This document shows, in pieces, positions 26,805-35,494 of a stretch of DNA of 64,000 bases. Each line of letters begins with the position of its first letter. The stretch's first letter is position 1. Source of the stretch: Vibrio tubiashii ATCC 19109 (GTDB taxonomy: Bacteria > Pseudomonadota > Gammaproteobacteria > Enterobacterales > Vibrionaceae); the NCBI RefSeq assembly GCF_000772105.1, contig NZ_CP009355.1:434001-498000 (forward strand). The letters are read 5' to 3'. The notes beneath the pieces were generated by a model. That model did no database searches and was not told where the DNA came from. It saw only the letters and a program-made list of their open reading frames with translations. The position numbers were made by a program, and so were the translations under genes.

Positions 26805-28547
26805 ATGTCATTGGAAGAAATAAAGGCTAGGTTCCAAGAAGTAAGTGATACGAAAGAAGGTTTACTTGCCCTCATTGATGAGCTGTATTACGAGGAAATA
26901 AACTCTGACGACAAGGTTTTGGAACAGGCTCTAACAGAGCTGCATAACTCAGGGAGTATTGAACTTGTCAACATTGTAAGCACGGTTGAGAAGAGCTCAA
27001 GTAGATATGATTTTTTCACTGTTTTGCACGTCTTTGAAAACGTGCTGCCGTCTTTACATGCAAGCATTGAAGATGTCCTCCGTTGCCTTGTAAACCTGAC
27101 GCAGTTGGCAGGAAGAGATTTGGCTGCTGGTGGCGTCTATAGAGCTTATGAACGCTTTTGTCTAATGGAAACTAATCGCCCAAGAGATAGTGTTAGATTT
27201 ATCCTAGAACAAAGTGACCTTAGCGCATATGCTCCTTTTCTCTCTAGTTCAATTCTCTCATTTGACTCAGGTAGCGTGCTTGAAGCTATCCAGACAACAG
27301 AAAGCTTGATTGCAATAAGAAATAACGCTGTCAGACATCAAGCTTATTTTACTCTGGGGCGCATTGATGCAGGTGAAGTGCAAGCTTGCACTATTTGGGA
27401 GCTACTTTGTAACAGTGCCACTAACGAGGAAGAAAGTGGCTGCCGTGCTGCAATACTAAGGGCAATACTTCATTTTGGAGAAAAGTTCCCAACTTACTGG
27501 ACGCAAATCGAAGACCTTATATCTACCTTTTCAGAGGTTACTCACCCAGAGGCACTATATGTAATTTCGGAACTTACTGCCTTTCAAAGAATCAATTTTC
27601 CAGAAAGTGTCATGAATCTTCTGCTAAATAAATTAGCTAATGTTGCCCCAGACCACAAAGGCACTATTGATAATATTGATCATTTGCTAGTCAAGTTGGT
27701 AGAGAAGGGAGCGTCTTCAGATGCCGTCGAGTTACTGGAATCGCTTGTGGCCGCTGATGTGGAAATTCTAGCATTTGACTATTTCTCCCGCGAGTTATTG
27801 ACAAGACACAGAGATTTATTGAGTCACATCATTACAAAATGGTTGTTGTCTGGTACATCTTCACTTTGTCGTGGTGTTTCAGATCTACTTAATGATGTTT
27901 CAGGCAAGGATATAGAACTAGAAGCCGAAATTGCATTAGTAGGCGATGGAATGAAGCAAGAGTTTGTTGGTCACAAGGCTGTTGGTTGGCTGTTTACTCG
28001 CCCTGTTGTTGCGGTGAACTTCATTCTATCCATCTACGATGTAGCTTCGGAACCCACTCGTAAAGAACTTGAACAGGTATTGTATGACCCATTACTTTTA
28101 AGCTATCCAGGAGAGCTCAAGCAGTTCTTCCAATCATGTGTTGTTAAAGGTGTTCAAGTTAGTTTATGTGAACGTCTACTTGGCAAACTTAAGGCTTACC
28201 ATGCTGATATTGAGCAAGTATCTGGTTTGAAAGAGTTAATGGCTCCGAGTGAAAATTTACAGGCGTATTGGAAAAATTCTAATAAAGATATGCAAGCAGC
28301 ATACGAAAAAGCATCAAGATCATCATTCATAAGCCAAATTGTGACGACACAACGATTATTGTACGGGAATAGCTCTATTTACTACGTGCACCAAGGAGAT
28401 GGAAGTCGAGTACGGCAAGAAATGCAAATGCACTCTTTCACTCACTCTACCGAAATGCCAAGGCTGAACGTTTTAGATCCTGAGAACTTAGATTATAAAT
28501 TACGGGTTTACCGCTACGGGAGAATGAAAAATGAAGTTGATTCTTAA
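26805..28547 (+). CDS. Large helical-repeat protein of unknown function
   Basis: A 580-residue soluble protein, almost entirely alpha-helical with repeated ~35-40-residue helix pairs reminiscent of HEAT/ARM-type repeats (for example EDVLRCLVNLTQLA and RAAILRAILHFGE). I do not recognise the family. It begins 47 bp after the HerA gene and overlaps the following nuclease-like gene by 17 bp. It is therefore part of the SIR2-HerA operon, perhaps as a sensor or adaptor. Confidence 0.7.
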   Translation: MSLEEIKARFQEVSDTKEGLLALIDELYYEEINSDDKVLEQALTELHNSGSIELVNIVSTVEKSSSRYDFFTVLHVFENVLPSLHASIEDVLRCLVNLTQLAGRDLAAGGVYRAYERFCLMETNRPRDSVRFILEQSDLSAYAPFLSSSILSFDSGSVLEAIQTTESLIAIRNNAVRHQAYFTLGRIDAGEVQACTIWELLCNSATNEEESGCRAAILRAILHFGEKFPTYWTQIEDLISTFSEVTHPEALYVISELTAFQRINFPESVMNLLLNKLANVAPDHKGTIDNIDHLLVKLVEKGASSDAVELLESLVAADVEILAFDYFSRELLTRHRDLLSHIITKWLLSGTSSLCRGVSDLLNDVSGKDIELEAEIALVGDGMKQEFVGHKAVGWLFTRPVVAVNFILSIYDVASEPTRKELEQVLYDPLLLSYPGELKQFFQSCVVKGVQVSLCERLLGKLKAYHADIEQVSGLKELMAPSENLQAYWKNSNKDMQAAYEKASRSSFISQIVTTQRLLYGNSSIYYVHQGDGSRVRQEMQMHSFTHSTEMPRLNVLDPENLDYKLRVYRYGRMKNEVDS

Positions 28548-30279
28548 GCAATATTTAGCTTCATTGAAAGAACGAAAAGAATTAGATGCTGTGCTGCCAG
28601 ATTTGTTGAGCAGTATAGGAATGAATGTGTTCATTTCACCCACTCGCGGTGTCAAAGAATATGGTGTCGATATAGCAGCGGTAGGACGGTTAACTGATGA
28701 GGAAGAAAAGGTATACTTGTTTTCCGTTAAATCTGGGAACCTTACTCGTGACACATGGAATGGAAGCGCAGATCAAGCTCTTAGACCTTCGTTAGATGAA
28801 ATTCAAGACTCATTTATCCCTAGTCGTTTACCACCTGAACACAGAGATAAAAAGATTGTAATCTGTCTATGTTTTGGGGGCGATGTTAACTCAGGGATCA
28901 GGCAAGAAGTATCTGGCTATGAGCAAAGGAACACTAGAGACAATATTACTTTTGAGGAATGGAATGGTGATAAGCTGTCGGAGTTGATTCAACAACATTT
29001 GTTGAAAGAAGAGCTACTTCCCAATTCTAGTCAGGCTCTGTTGAGGAAGTCCTTAGCCTTACTCGAAGAGCCTGAGAGCTCTAGCCAACACTTCTCATTG
29101 TTAATTGAACAGTTAATGTCAAGCGCTAACGATGCAGATTCGGTAGCATCATCTATAACGCGAATTAACGTTTGTTTATGGGTTCTATACTCATGGTGTC
29201 GGGATGGTGGGAATTTAGAAGCTGCATATCTTTCATCGGAGCAAGCATTGCTATTAGCTTGGGACAAGGCTAAAGAACATTACACAGGAAGGAATAAGGC
29301 TTCAAAATCATTCGATAGCATTCTCGAAACATATCAACAAATAACAGATTGTTACGTAGATCAATGCTTAATACCATATGTTGGATTAAAGTATGCGATA
29401 TCACACGCAGTCCAATCCCCAAGTTCCATCGATGTAAATATTAAGCTGTTTGATGTTTTAGGACGTTTGTCAGTGAAAGGACATTGGATTTTAGATGCGC
29501 TGATAAAAAGTTATACGGCAACTCCGCCAACAGATGGAGAGAACCAAGAGCAAGAACTGCTGCGCTTCCGTCTCAGAGAAATCACTAAGTCTATTAACCT
29601 TTTGGTGATTAATAATCCTCTACTACTGTCACCGTATAAAGACTCCCAAGCGATTGATTTAGCGCTTGCTTTAACTCTCCTTTCAAACAATTCAGAACTT
29701 GATGGGTTTGTTAAGAGTTGGTTGTCGGAAATGGTTAATATGTGTATGTTCGCTTTTGATAGCAATGGTATGTATCCAATTGTCCACAACTCCTTCGAGA
29801 AGCTGCTTGAGCATAAAAACAAAGACAGAGCAGATGGTAACTATAAGAACAAAGTTACTGAGGCTAGTATTTTATACCCACTTCTAACGGTATTTTGCTC
29901 TCTTTATGGACTCAATTCAGTTAGTCAAGAACTGGAAGAATTTGCTACAGATAAGCTAGCGCATTGCACGTTACAATACTGGTATCCGAATGAGTATAGT
30001 GAGAAATTTATGTATTCGAACTCAGATATGCACGGTTCGGCTTCGACCAACTTTCCAATGAACAATGATTTAGCCATAGAGCATATAACTCAGGAATGTG
30101 ATTCGTCAGATTCGTTCAAGAAAATGTCTGCTGCGGTAGAAGGTAAGTTGCCACTGCTCCTAACAGCTTGTCGTTGCTACCGATATCCAGTTCCTTTTCA
30201 TTTTCTTGAGGGTTTTATTGAGGATATTTTGAACGCTACAAGCGCCGCTTCAGAGCTCAGCCATGTTGAAACACAGTGA
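28531..30279 (+). CDS. Putative Mrr-like restriction nuclease with long C-terminal region
   Basis: A 582-residue protein. The first ~150 residues look like a PD-(D/E)XK fold: an early helix with Glu (ERKELDAVLPDLLSSIG), then GVDI (Asp47) and a strand FSVKSG (Lys67). The usual E/Q before XK is Ser here, so activity is uncertain. The remaining ~430 residues are helical and may sense or oligomerise. The start lies inside the end of the preceding gene, with SD-like GGGAGAATG. As fourth gene of the SIR2-HerA operon it may be a second effector. Confidence 0.55.
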   Translation: MKLILKQYLASLKERKELDAVLPDLLSSIGMNVFISPTRGVKEYGVDIAAVGRLTDEEEKVYLFSVKSGNLTRDTWNGSADQALRPSLDEIQDSFIPSRLPPEHRDKKIVICLCFGGDVNSGIRQEVSGYEQRNTRDNITFEEWNGDKLSELIQQHLLKEELLPNSSQALLRKSLALLEEPESSSQHFSLLIEQLMSSANDADSVASSITRINVCLWVLYSWCRDGGNLEAAYLSSEQALLLAWDKAKEHYTGRNKASKSFDSILETYQQITDCYVDQCLIPYVGLKYAISHAVQSPSSIDVNIKLFDVLGRLSVKGHWILDALIKSYTATPPTDGENQEQELLRFRLREITKSINLLVINNPLLLSPYKDSQAIDLALALTLLSNNSELDGFVKSWLSEMVNMCMFAFDSNGMYPIVHNSFEKLLEHKNKDRADGNYKNKVTEASILYPLLTVFCSLYGLNSVSQELEEFATDKLAHCTLQYWYPNEYSEKFMYSNSDMHGSASTNFPMNNDLAIEHITQECDSSDSFKKMSAAVEGKLPLLLTACRCYRYPVPFHFLEGFIEDILNATSAASELSHVETQ

Positions 30280-30503
30280 CTGATACGAACCTGATTTTGA
30301 ATTATGAAAACATAGTAAGTGAAGCGACAAATGAATCATTACCCATAACGAGGTTTGCAACTCTTTTAGCAAGTTAACTCAGCATAAAGTAACGCCCCGT
30401 CAAAAATTCATGCAAGTGGAGTTTAAGTTTATACATTCTGTTTTAATCGTTTGAAAACGTGCATTTTTGAGCATTGAAATTTATCTTATGAAGGAGGTCT
30501 TGT
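30280..30503. other. Gap before the 796-residue gene
   Basis: This 224-bp AT-rich stretch separates the SIR2-HerA operon from the next defence-like gene. No hairpin terminator is obvious. It ends in AAGGAGG at 30491-30497, an ideal ribosome binding site six bases before a TTG start. Confidence 0.45.
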
Positions 30504-32894
30504 TTGACAAACAACGGCGGTGGAGCGGCTACAAATGCTGGTTCAGATTATCAGCAAAGAGTCTCAGCATACTTTGTACTGCAAATGGGGCTCGATATGG
30601 ATTGTTCGAGTTCGTTAGATAAGCGAAATAAGGAAAAGATTTTAAAGGTCGCCTTTGAAACTGATGATAGTGTAGACGACATAGTACTAACCCACGAAAA
30701 CTCAAAGTCATATCTACAGGCTAAAAGAAAGTTGGCTCTGTCAGATAAAGATGGTTCAGAATTTTGTAAGACAATAGATCAATTTGTGAAGCAGTCCCGA
30801 GCTTCTCAAAATGAGAGAGATTCCTACATAATCATCACATCAAACGAAACGTCGAAGTCAATAAGCAAGCATTTAAGAAAAATAACTAACTCTACACGTT
30901 TGAGCAGAAACGCTTTAGAACACAACCCACTCAGCAAGCCTGAACAAGCTGTTTATGGAAAATTAAAACGATGTATCCAGAAGTCTTATGAGAAGAACGG
31001 CTTTGGTAGTGTGACTCAAAATGATATTGATAGGATTGTTAGTAAAATCCACATCGTAATATTGGATGTTGAACGAGGTGGTATCCATGAGAAATCTTTT
31101 GTTGAGTCTTTGACTAACAAATTTAATGTAGAATCTGGTTTGATATGGAACATGGTTATAGCTCAAGCATTAGACTGGTCTAAAAGCCGTCAGTCCGTCG
31201 ATTGTAAGGGGGTAAGTGAGTTACTAAGTAAATTTAAGCTCAAAGAATTTGAACAAAAAGCTAGTTACTTAGATAACTACTTCAAAGTTAGGTTTGATGC
31301 TGATAACGATATTATATGCTCTGGAAGGGAGTTAGTCTTAATGAAAAGCCCTTACCCAGAGCATAGCTTCCAATTGGTAGAATTGAAAAGATTTGATGAA
31401 CAAGGAAATTTTAGAGTTGAGTTTAACGACAATTCTATCAAGTTGAGTAATGGGTCTACGTTTGAAATTTATGGACGATTTTCAACATATAAGGGAGCGG
31501 AACGATTTCTTGAGGAAAAACCTGAGTTTGCTGACAATCTGTTGTTGATACCAATTAACTGTGACGATAGTGGAGAGTATGATAACTCTGCTATAGCTAA
31601 AGCTTACTCAGAAAAAATCAGGCGGCATGTTCTGGAAAATCAAAATGCAACCAAGTGCATTCATTGTGAAAATGGGCTTTCTTTCCCTGCAATGCTGATA
31701 GAAGTTCAAGAAGAGGGAATTCCATTTGATGCGGGTAATATCCATGTAGAGTGTTTGCGCGTTTCTGACAGGGTTTTGGGGAAAACTGGAAATGGTGAGG
31801 TAGAGCAAACTCCTGAATTTAGCAATTTTGACTTTAATAAATGGATTTCGCTACTAGATAGAAGTCAAGGCTTGTGGGGTGGTTTGAGAGAGACTGTAAA
31901 TCAGCCAGTAAAGAATGTCTTTTGGAACTCAAATCCTTTGGGAGATCCAAATGGCGCATATTGTATCAAAGTTAAAATGAAAGATGAGACTATTCAGTAT
32001 TGTCTAGAGCGAGGAAAAGTTCAGAGATACAACTTAGGGGTGGCACAAGACATTTGCGACAGGCTAGAAAATTGGCGCCTTGACTCAATAAAGGGCAATA
32101 ATCCTCTATGTTTGTCGACCAATGGTGAAGTTTTTGGAACGCAATTGGAGGCTCACAGGTTATCATCTAAGCTTCTAGATTTAGTTGAGTGTGAGTCATT
32201 CTCTGTAGCAAAATTTACCAGAGGCATTGCAATGGAATACAACAAGTTAAACAACTTCTATGCCCCATTGGTAGCCTTCACCAATATAGTTACAGGTGAA
32301 TATATAACATTCAACAATTTGATTTTTCTTATTACTAACCCTACCGAGCTAAAGCATTATATTGAGAACTGGAGCAAGGTTGACTTTACTCTAGGTTCTT
32401 ATAGGTTAGATATCATTGAAACAGATCCATGCTTTGATAAGTTTATGTTTTGGGCTACTGACAACAACCTCAAAGTGGTCGTCGACCCTTTCTTTGACCA
32501 TAAAGCAAGCCTTGTGCGAGGTTCAATTGTTGAAGATTTAGAAGAAATAAAGACTCGCAGCGAAGCAAATGATTTGGAGAGTGTCGAAAAGTTTTCTCTT
32601 TTGTTCACTATCGATAATGATGAAGGAATGTACACTCATTTGTTTCGTGATTTTGTAAATGATGTGACTCTTCTTTTGAATGACAGGTGTACTTCGCAAG
32701 ATTGTAGATGTCGCGGCTGCCAGATGTATGATGAAATGATTTTGCGCGATGGTAGGAATAATCTTGATTTAAGAAAATCAAATGACAAAACGCTTGTATT
32801 AAATGTAAGTGATCTTGAAGTTCGTTGGACTCAAGAAGAAATGGATAACCTAAATTTAGATTGGAATTATTGGGAAAAAATTGTGTTTCAGTGA
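30504..32894 (+). CDS. Defence-type protein with N-terminal DUF4297-like nuclease domain and Cys clusters
   Basis: A 796-residue protein starting with TTG, well supported by AAGGAGG at 30491. Residues ~5-80 carry the pattern GGGAATNAGSDYQQRV...FETDDSVDDIV...LQAKRK, that of DUF4297/Cap4-like PD-(D/E)XK nucleases (acidic pair near 58-59, QxK at 72-74). Two zinc-like clusters follow: CIHC with HVEC (~385-428) and CTSQDCRCRGC (~729-739). There is no ATPase motif. The position next to SIR2-HerA and inside the island suggests phage defence, but the full architecture is unfamiliar. Confidence 0.6.
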   Translation: MTNNGGGAATNAGSDYQQRVSAYFVLQMGLDMDCSSSLDKRNKEKILKVAFETDDSVDDIVLTHENSKSYLQAKRKLALSDKDGSEFCKTIDQFVKQSRASQNERDSYIIITSNETSKSISKHLRKITNSTRLSRNALEHNPLSKPEQAVYGKLKRCIQKSYEKNGFGSVTQNDIDRIVSKIHIVILDVERGGIHEKSFVESLTNKFNVESGLIWNMVIAQALDWSKSRQSVDCKGVSELLSKFKLKEFEQKASYLDNYFKVRFDADNDIICSGRELVLMKSPYPEHSFQLVELKRFDEQGNFRVEFNDNSIKLSNGSTFEIYGRFSTYKGAERFLEEKPEFADNLLLIPINCDDSGEYDNSAIAKAYSEKIRRHVLENQNATKCIHCENGLSFPAMLIEVQEEGIPFDAGNIHVECLRVSDRVLGKTGNGEVEQTPEFSNFDFNKWISLLDRSQGLWGGLRETVNQPVKNVFWNSNPLGDPNGAYCIKVKMKDETIQYCLERGKVQRYNLGVAQDICDRLENWRLDSIKGNNPLCLSTNGEVFGTQLEAHRLSSKLLDLVECESFSVAKFTRGIAMEYNKLNNFYAPLVAFTNIVTGEYITFNNLIFLITNPTELKHYIENWSKVDFTLGSYRLDIIETDPCFDKFMFWATDNNLKVVVDPFFDHKASLVRGSIVEDLEEIKTRSEANDLESVEKFSLLFTIDNDEGMYTHLFRDFVNDVTLLLNDRCTSQDCRCRGCQMYDEMILRDGRNNLDLRKSNDKTLVLNVSDLEVRWTQEEMDNLNLDWNYWEKIVFQ

Positions 32895-33065
32895 TAAACC
32901 CAAGGGACTGCTCCCGATTATGATTCTGAATTGCTGCCGTGTTGGATTCATCATTGATTTTTTCTACAGTGAGTTTAAGATGTACACGACAATTGGCAAA
33001 TTCGGCTTTTGAACAAAAATCGTAAGTCACTGTAAAATAAGCGCTTTAATATTGCGGATATAGCT
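32895..33065. other. Right end of the island, non-coding
   Basis: This stretch between the last island gene and the right attachment site holds no convincing gene. A minus-strand frame here overlaps the end of the 796-residue gene and looks like a chance frame. Confidence 0.4.
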
Positions 33066-33088
33066 TTCAAATCCCTATCTCTCCGCCA
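33066..33088 (+). repeat. attR core: copy of tRNA-Ser 3' end
   Basis: An exact 23-bp repeat of the last bases of tRNA-Ser including CCA (see 14008-14030). It defines the right border of the island. Confidence 0.92.
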
Positions 33089-33093
33089 CATTT

Positions 33094-33123
33094 AAAAAGC
33101 CCGCTGATTTCAGCGGGCTTTTT
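33094..33123 (+). terminator. Original terminator of tRNA-Ser, now beyond the island
   Basis: The stem GCCCGCTG / CAGCGGGC, flanked by A and T runs, lies 6 bases after attR. Before insertion it would have directly followed the tRNA. It can work in both directions. Confidence 0.85.
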
Positions 33124-33288
33124 GCGTTTTCTGTTGTATGTTCTTGAGTATTTTTACTAAAGAGCAATTGTTATGCCTGTTTTGTTATTTTATATAAAAC
33201 AATGACTTATGTTTTTAGTTAAGTTGGCTGAGCAAATATTTACCTAGCATAAGCAAAAAGCTGTTGAACCATGAGCAACATGTTGATT

Positions 33289-34191
33289 TTATCGGTTTGA
33301 CGTCAATGGTTTCAGTAGCCGTTTACCGAAGACGTTAATCAGTGCTCCAGTCACGATCAAACTTCCCCCCAAATAAGTCCATACGGAAGGAACTTCGTTA
33401 AATAGCCATACGCCAAGTAATGCGGAAAACACGATTTGGATGTAAGAGTAGGCTGACGCTTTTCCTGCTGCTTGGGTTTGCATCGCTTTGGTTAGACCAT
33501 ACTGTCCGACTTGGGTAAAAATTCCGACCAGTACCAAAATGAATGTGAGTGGTAAGCTTGGCCAGACAAACTCGTTCCATACTAAGAATAGGGAAGTGGG
33601 CAGGGCGACGAGCGGAAAGTAAAAAATGATGACGGAGCTGTCTTCAGTTTGGCTTAGCTTTCTGACAATCACGTATGCAATTGAACTGCCGAAAGCCCCA
33701 AGTAATGCCGTGACGACACTAAATAGTGGTAAATCTGAGCTTTGTCCACCACTCATGGTGGGCTGAACCATAACCCACAATCCGGCCAAGCAGAAGGCAA
33801 TACAGATCATCGTTGAGGACTGAATACGCTCTTTCAAGAACAAGACGCCGAGTAAGGCGGTAAACACAGGGTGGACGTACTGTAAGATGGTTGCCTCAGC
33901 AAGCGGAAGCGTTGTGACCGCATAGTAAACGCACATCAATGCCACGGTGCCAACGGTTCCCCTGACTAAAAGCAAAGGTCTGTTATTGCCCCAAACCGAG
34001 ATCCTTTTGCGTTTGACATCTAGATAGCTAATGACCAAAGAAACGAGAGCCCGCGCCGCGACAATTTCAAATACGGGAATGCCATGATTACTGACGTACT
34101 TTACACACGCAGACATTAGAGCGAAGCCTAGTGCGGAAAGAAGCATGAAGCGAACCCCTACAGGGATTTGATTGAGTGTATTGTTTAGCAT
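33289..34191 (-). CDS. EamA/DMT-family permease
   Basis: An inner-membrane transporter of about 300 residues with 10 predicted TM helices forming two EamA repeats (for example ALGFALMSACVKYV and TVALMCVYYAVTTLPLAEA). The ATG at 34191 is preferred over an upstream TTG at 34251, which would add a polar, non-family extension. The substrate is unknown. It lies downstream of a LysE-type exporter gene in the same direction, so the two may be co-transcribed. Confidence 0.85.
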   Translation of the reverse strand: MLNNTLNQIPVGVRFMLLSALGFALMSACVKYVSNHGIPVFEIVAARALVSLVISYLDVKRKRISVWGNNRPLLLVRGTVGTVALMCVYYAVTTLPLAEATILQYVHPVFTALLGVLFLKERIQSSTMICIAFCLAGLWVMVQPTMSGGQSSDLPLFSVVTALLGAFGSSIAYVIVRKLSQTEDSSVIIFYFPLVALPTSLFLVWNEFVWPSLPLTFILVLVGIFTQVGQYGLTKAMQTQAAGKASAYSYIQIVFSALLGVWLFNEVPSVWTYLGGSLIVTGALINVFGKRLLKPLTSNR

Positions 34192-34266
34192 GGTATCTAG
34201 ATTGGGTGAGTTAGAATAAGGGTGACTAGCGCCACCCTTGGGTAAAGTCAAAGTAGTTAGGTGAAC

Positions 34267-34893
34267 TTACTTATTAATGGCTAGATAGGTTCCGGCAGCA
34301 ATCATAATACCGCCCGCTCCTCGATTGAGCTTTTGTTGCGCTTTCGGCGTCTTGATCACTTTGGCTAACCTACCTGCTCCTATTGCGACACTCATCAATC
34401 CAGTCATCAAAGCCACCATTGTGAGCACAACGGCAAGGGTAATATCTTGGCTACTTAGAGAGGTGAGATCCATAAATGTTGGCAAGAATGAAATGTAGAA
34501 CAAAATCACTTTAGGGTTGGAGGCTGAAATGAGAAAACCCTGTACAAAGCCGGATAAACTAGATTGTTTATTAATTTCTGCACCTTGTTCAAGCGCTTCA
34601 CTTGCTTGAGGCAGCGCTTTGATCATCTTGTAACCTAAATAGATTAAGTAAGCGGCGCCAACGTATCGGATTGCGACAAACAATGTTGCCCAGTTTTCGG
34701 CGATAGCGGCAAGGCCGAAACAAGCAAGAAGAAAGTAGATCACATCACTAACAACCATTCCCGCAGAAAGAGCAATACAATTCCGAGCTCCTGAAACCAT
34801 TGCGCGAGCGATAATGGCAAAGACACCAGGGCCGGGTGTAACGCTGAAGATCAACATTGCGATAAAAAAGGTAACAGCACTTTCAAAGCTCAT
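34267..34893 (-). CDS. LysE/RhtB-family amino-acid exporter
   Basis: A 208-residue protein with six hydrophobic segments and the LysE hallmark near the N-terminus (FSVTPGPGVFAIIARAM). Members export amino acids or related small molecules. GGAG lies upstream of the start. It is probably in an operon with the permease at 33289. Confidence 0.9.
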   Translation of the reverse strand: MSFESAVTFFIAMLIFSVTPGPGVFAIIARAMVSGARNCIALSAGMVVSDVIYFLLACFGLAAIAENWATLFVAIRYVGAAYLIYLGYKMIKALPQASEALEQGAEINKQSSLSGFVQGFLISASNPKVILFYISFLPTFMDLTSLSSQDITLAVVLTMVALMTGLMSVAIGAGRLAKVIKTPKAQQKLNRGAGGIMIAAGTYLAINK

Positions 34894-34958
34894 ACGCAGA
34901 CGCTCCGGTTTTCATTGATTCTTTGCACACTAGCACCTTTTTCTATGAGTGAAAACGA

Positions 34959-35474
34959 CTAATGTTGGAGCGAAAAGTTTTGAGCAGTGCCTGCTGGTAG
35001 CTGGCTATAAACTGGACGAGATAATGAAAAATGCACGTCACCGAGAGATTTGGGGAAGCGGATCTCAATTTCTTGAGGAGACTGAAAAGTGTGCGTAGCA
35101 GAAAACCGAAATTCTACGACATGGCTATGTTGTGATTCGGCTGTTTTAACAGGCGACAATGGAATAGGCTTTCCGTCTATAGTGAGTTTAACGCCATTCT
35201 CGAGAAGCTTGTAAAGTTCAATGTTCAGGCGGCTTGATGTAAGTTGTGGCTCAGTAAGGAGAACTTCGGTATCCCCTAATAGCCAAGCTTGAGGATCTTG
35301 CAGCCTCATAAGCCAAGTTTCTATATCTACGTAAAGTCTTAGTTCAGCCTGTCCATCGCGCAAAATGAGTTGTGAAGAGGTTTGCGCTAATGTGTGGCTT
35401 GAGGATATGGCTGGGAACAGTATCGCGACTAGACTAGTCAAACACCACAATATAAGTTTCGTTTTATATAACAT
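34959..35474 (-). CDS. Secreted protein of unknown function
   Basis: A 171-residue protein with an N-terminal signal peptide (MLYKTKLILWCLTSLVAILF..) and a beta-rich mature part with no known motif. The C-terminus contains SLSRPVYSQLPAGTAQ. It is the last gene of a three-gene minus-strand cluster with a YHYH protein and another secreted protein, and probably shares their periplasmic or surface role. Confidence 0.6.
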   Translation of the reverse strand: MLYKTKLILWCLTSLVAILFPAISSSHTLAQTSSQLILRDGQAELRLYVDIETWLMRLQDPQAWLLGDTEVLLTEPQLTSSRLNIELYKLLENGVKLTIDGKPIPLSPVKTAESQHSHVVEFRFSATHTFQSPQEIEIRFPKSLGDVHFSLSRPVYSQLPAGTAQNFSLQH

Positions 35475-35494
35475 AATTGACGTCTGTTTGGTTA

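Larger units (their letters stand above)
14031..33088. mobile_element. Genomic island of ~19 kb in tRNA-Ser
   Basis: The element is bounded by 23-bp direct repeats and starts with a tyrosine integrase next to the tRNA. It includes a second integrase, a relaxase-like gene, a KfrA-like gene and at least three groups of defence-type genes. On the right the repeat is followed by a strong terminator that was probably the original terminator of the tRNA. The coding is AT-rich, especially at 23.7-32.9 kb, as in acquired islands. Confidence 0.9.

Noticed and set aside
32608..33030. Minus-strand 140-codon frame at the right end of the island
   Set aside because: It overlaps the 3' end of the 796-residue gene, has no ribosome site and no family resemblance.
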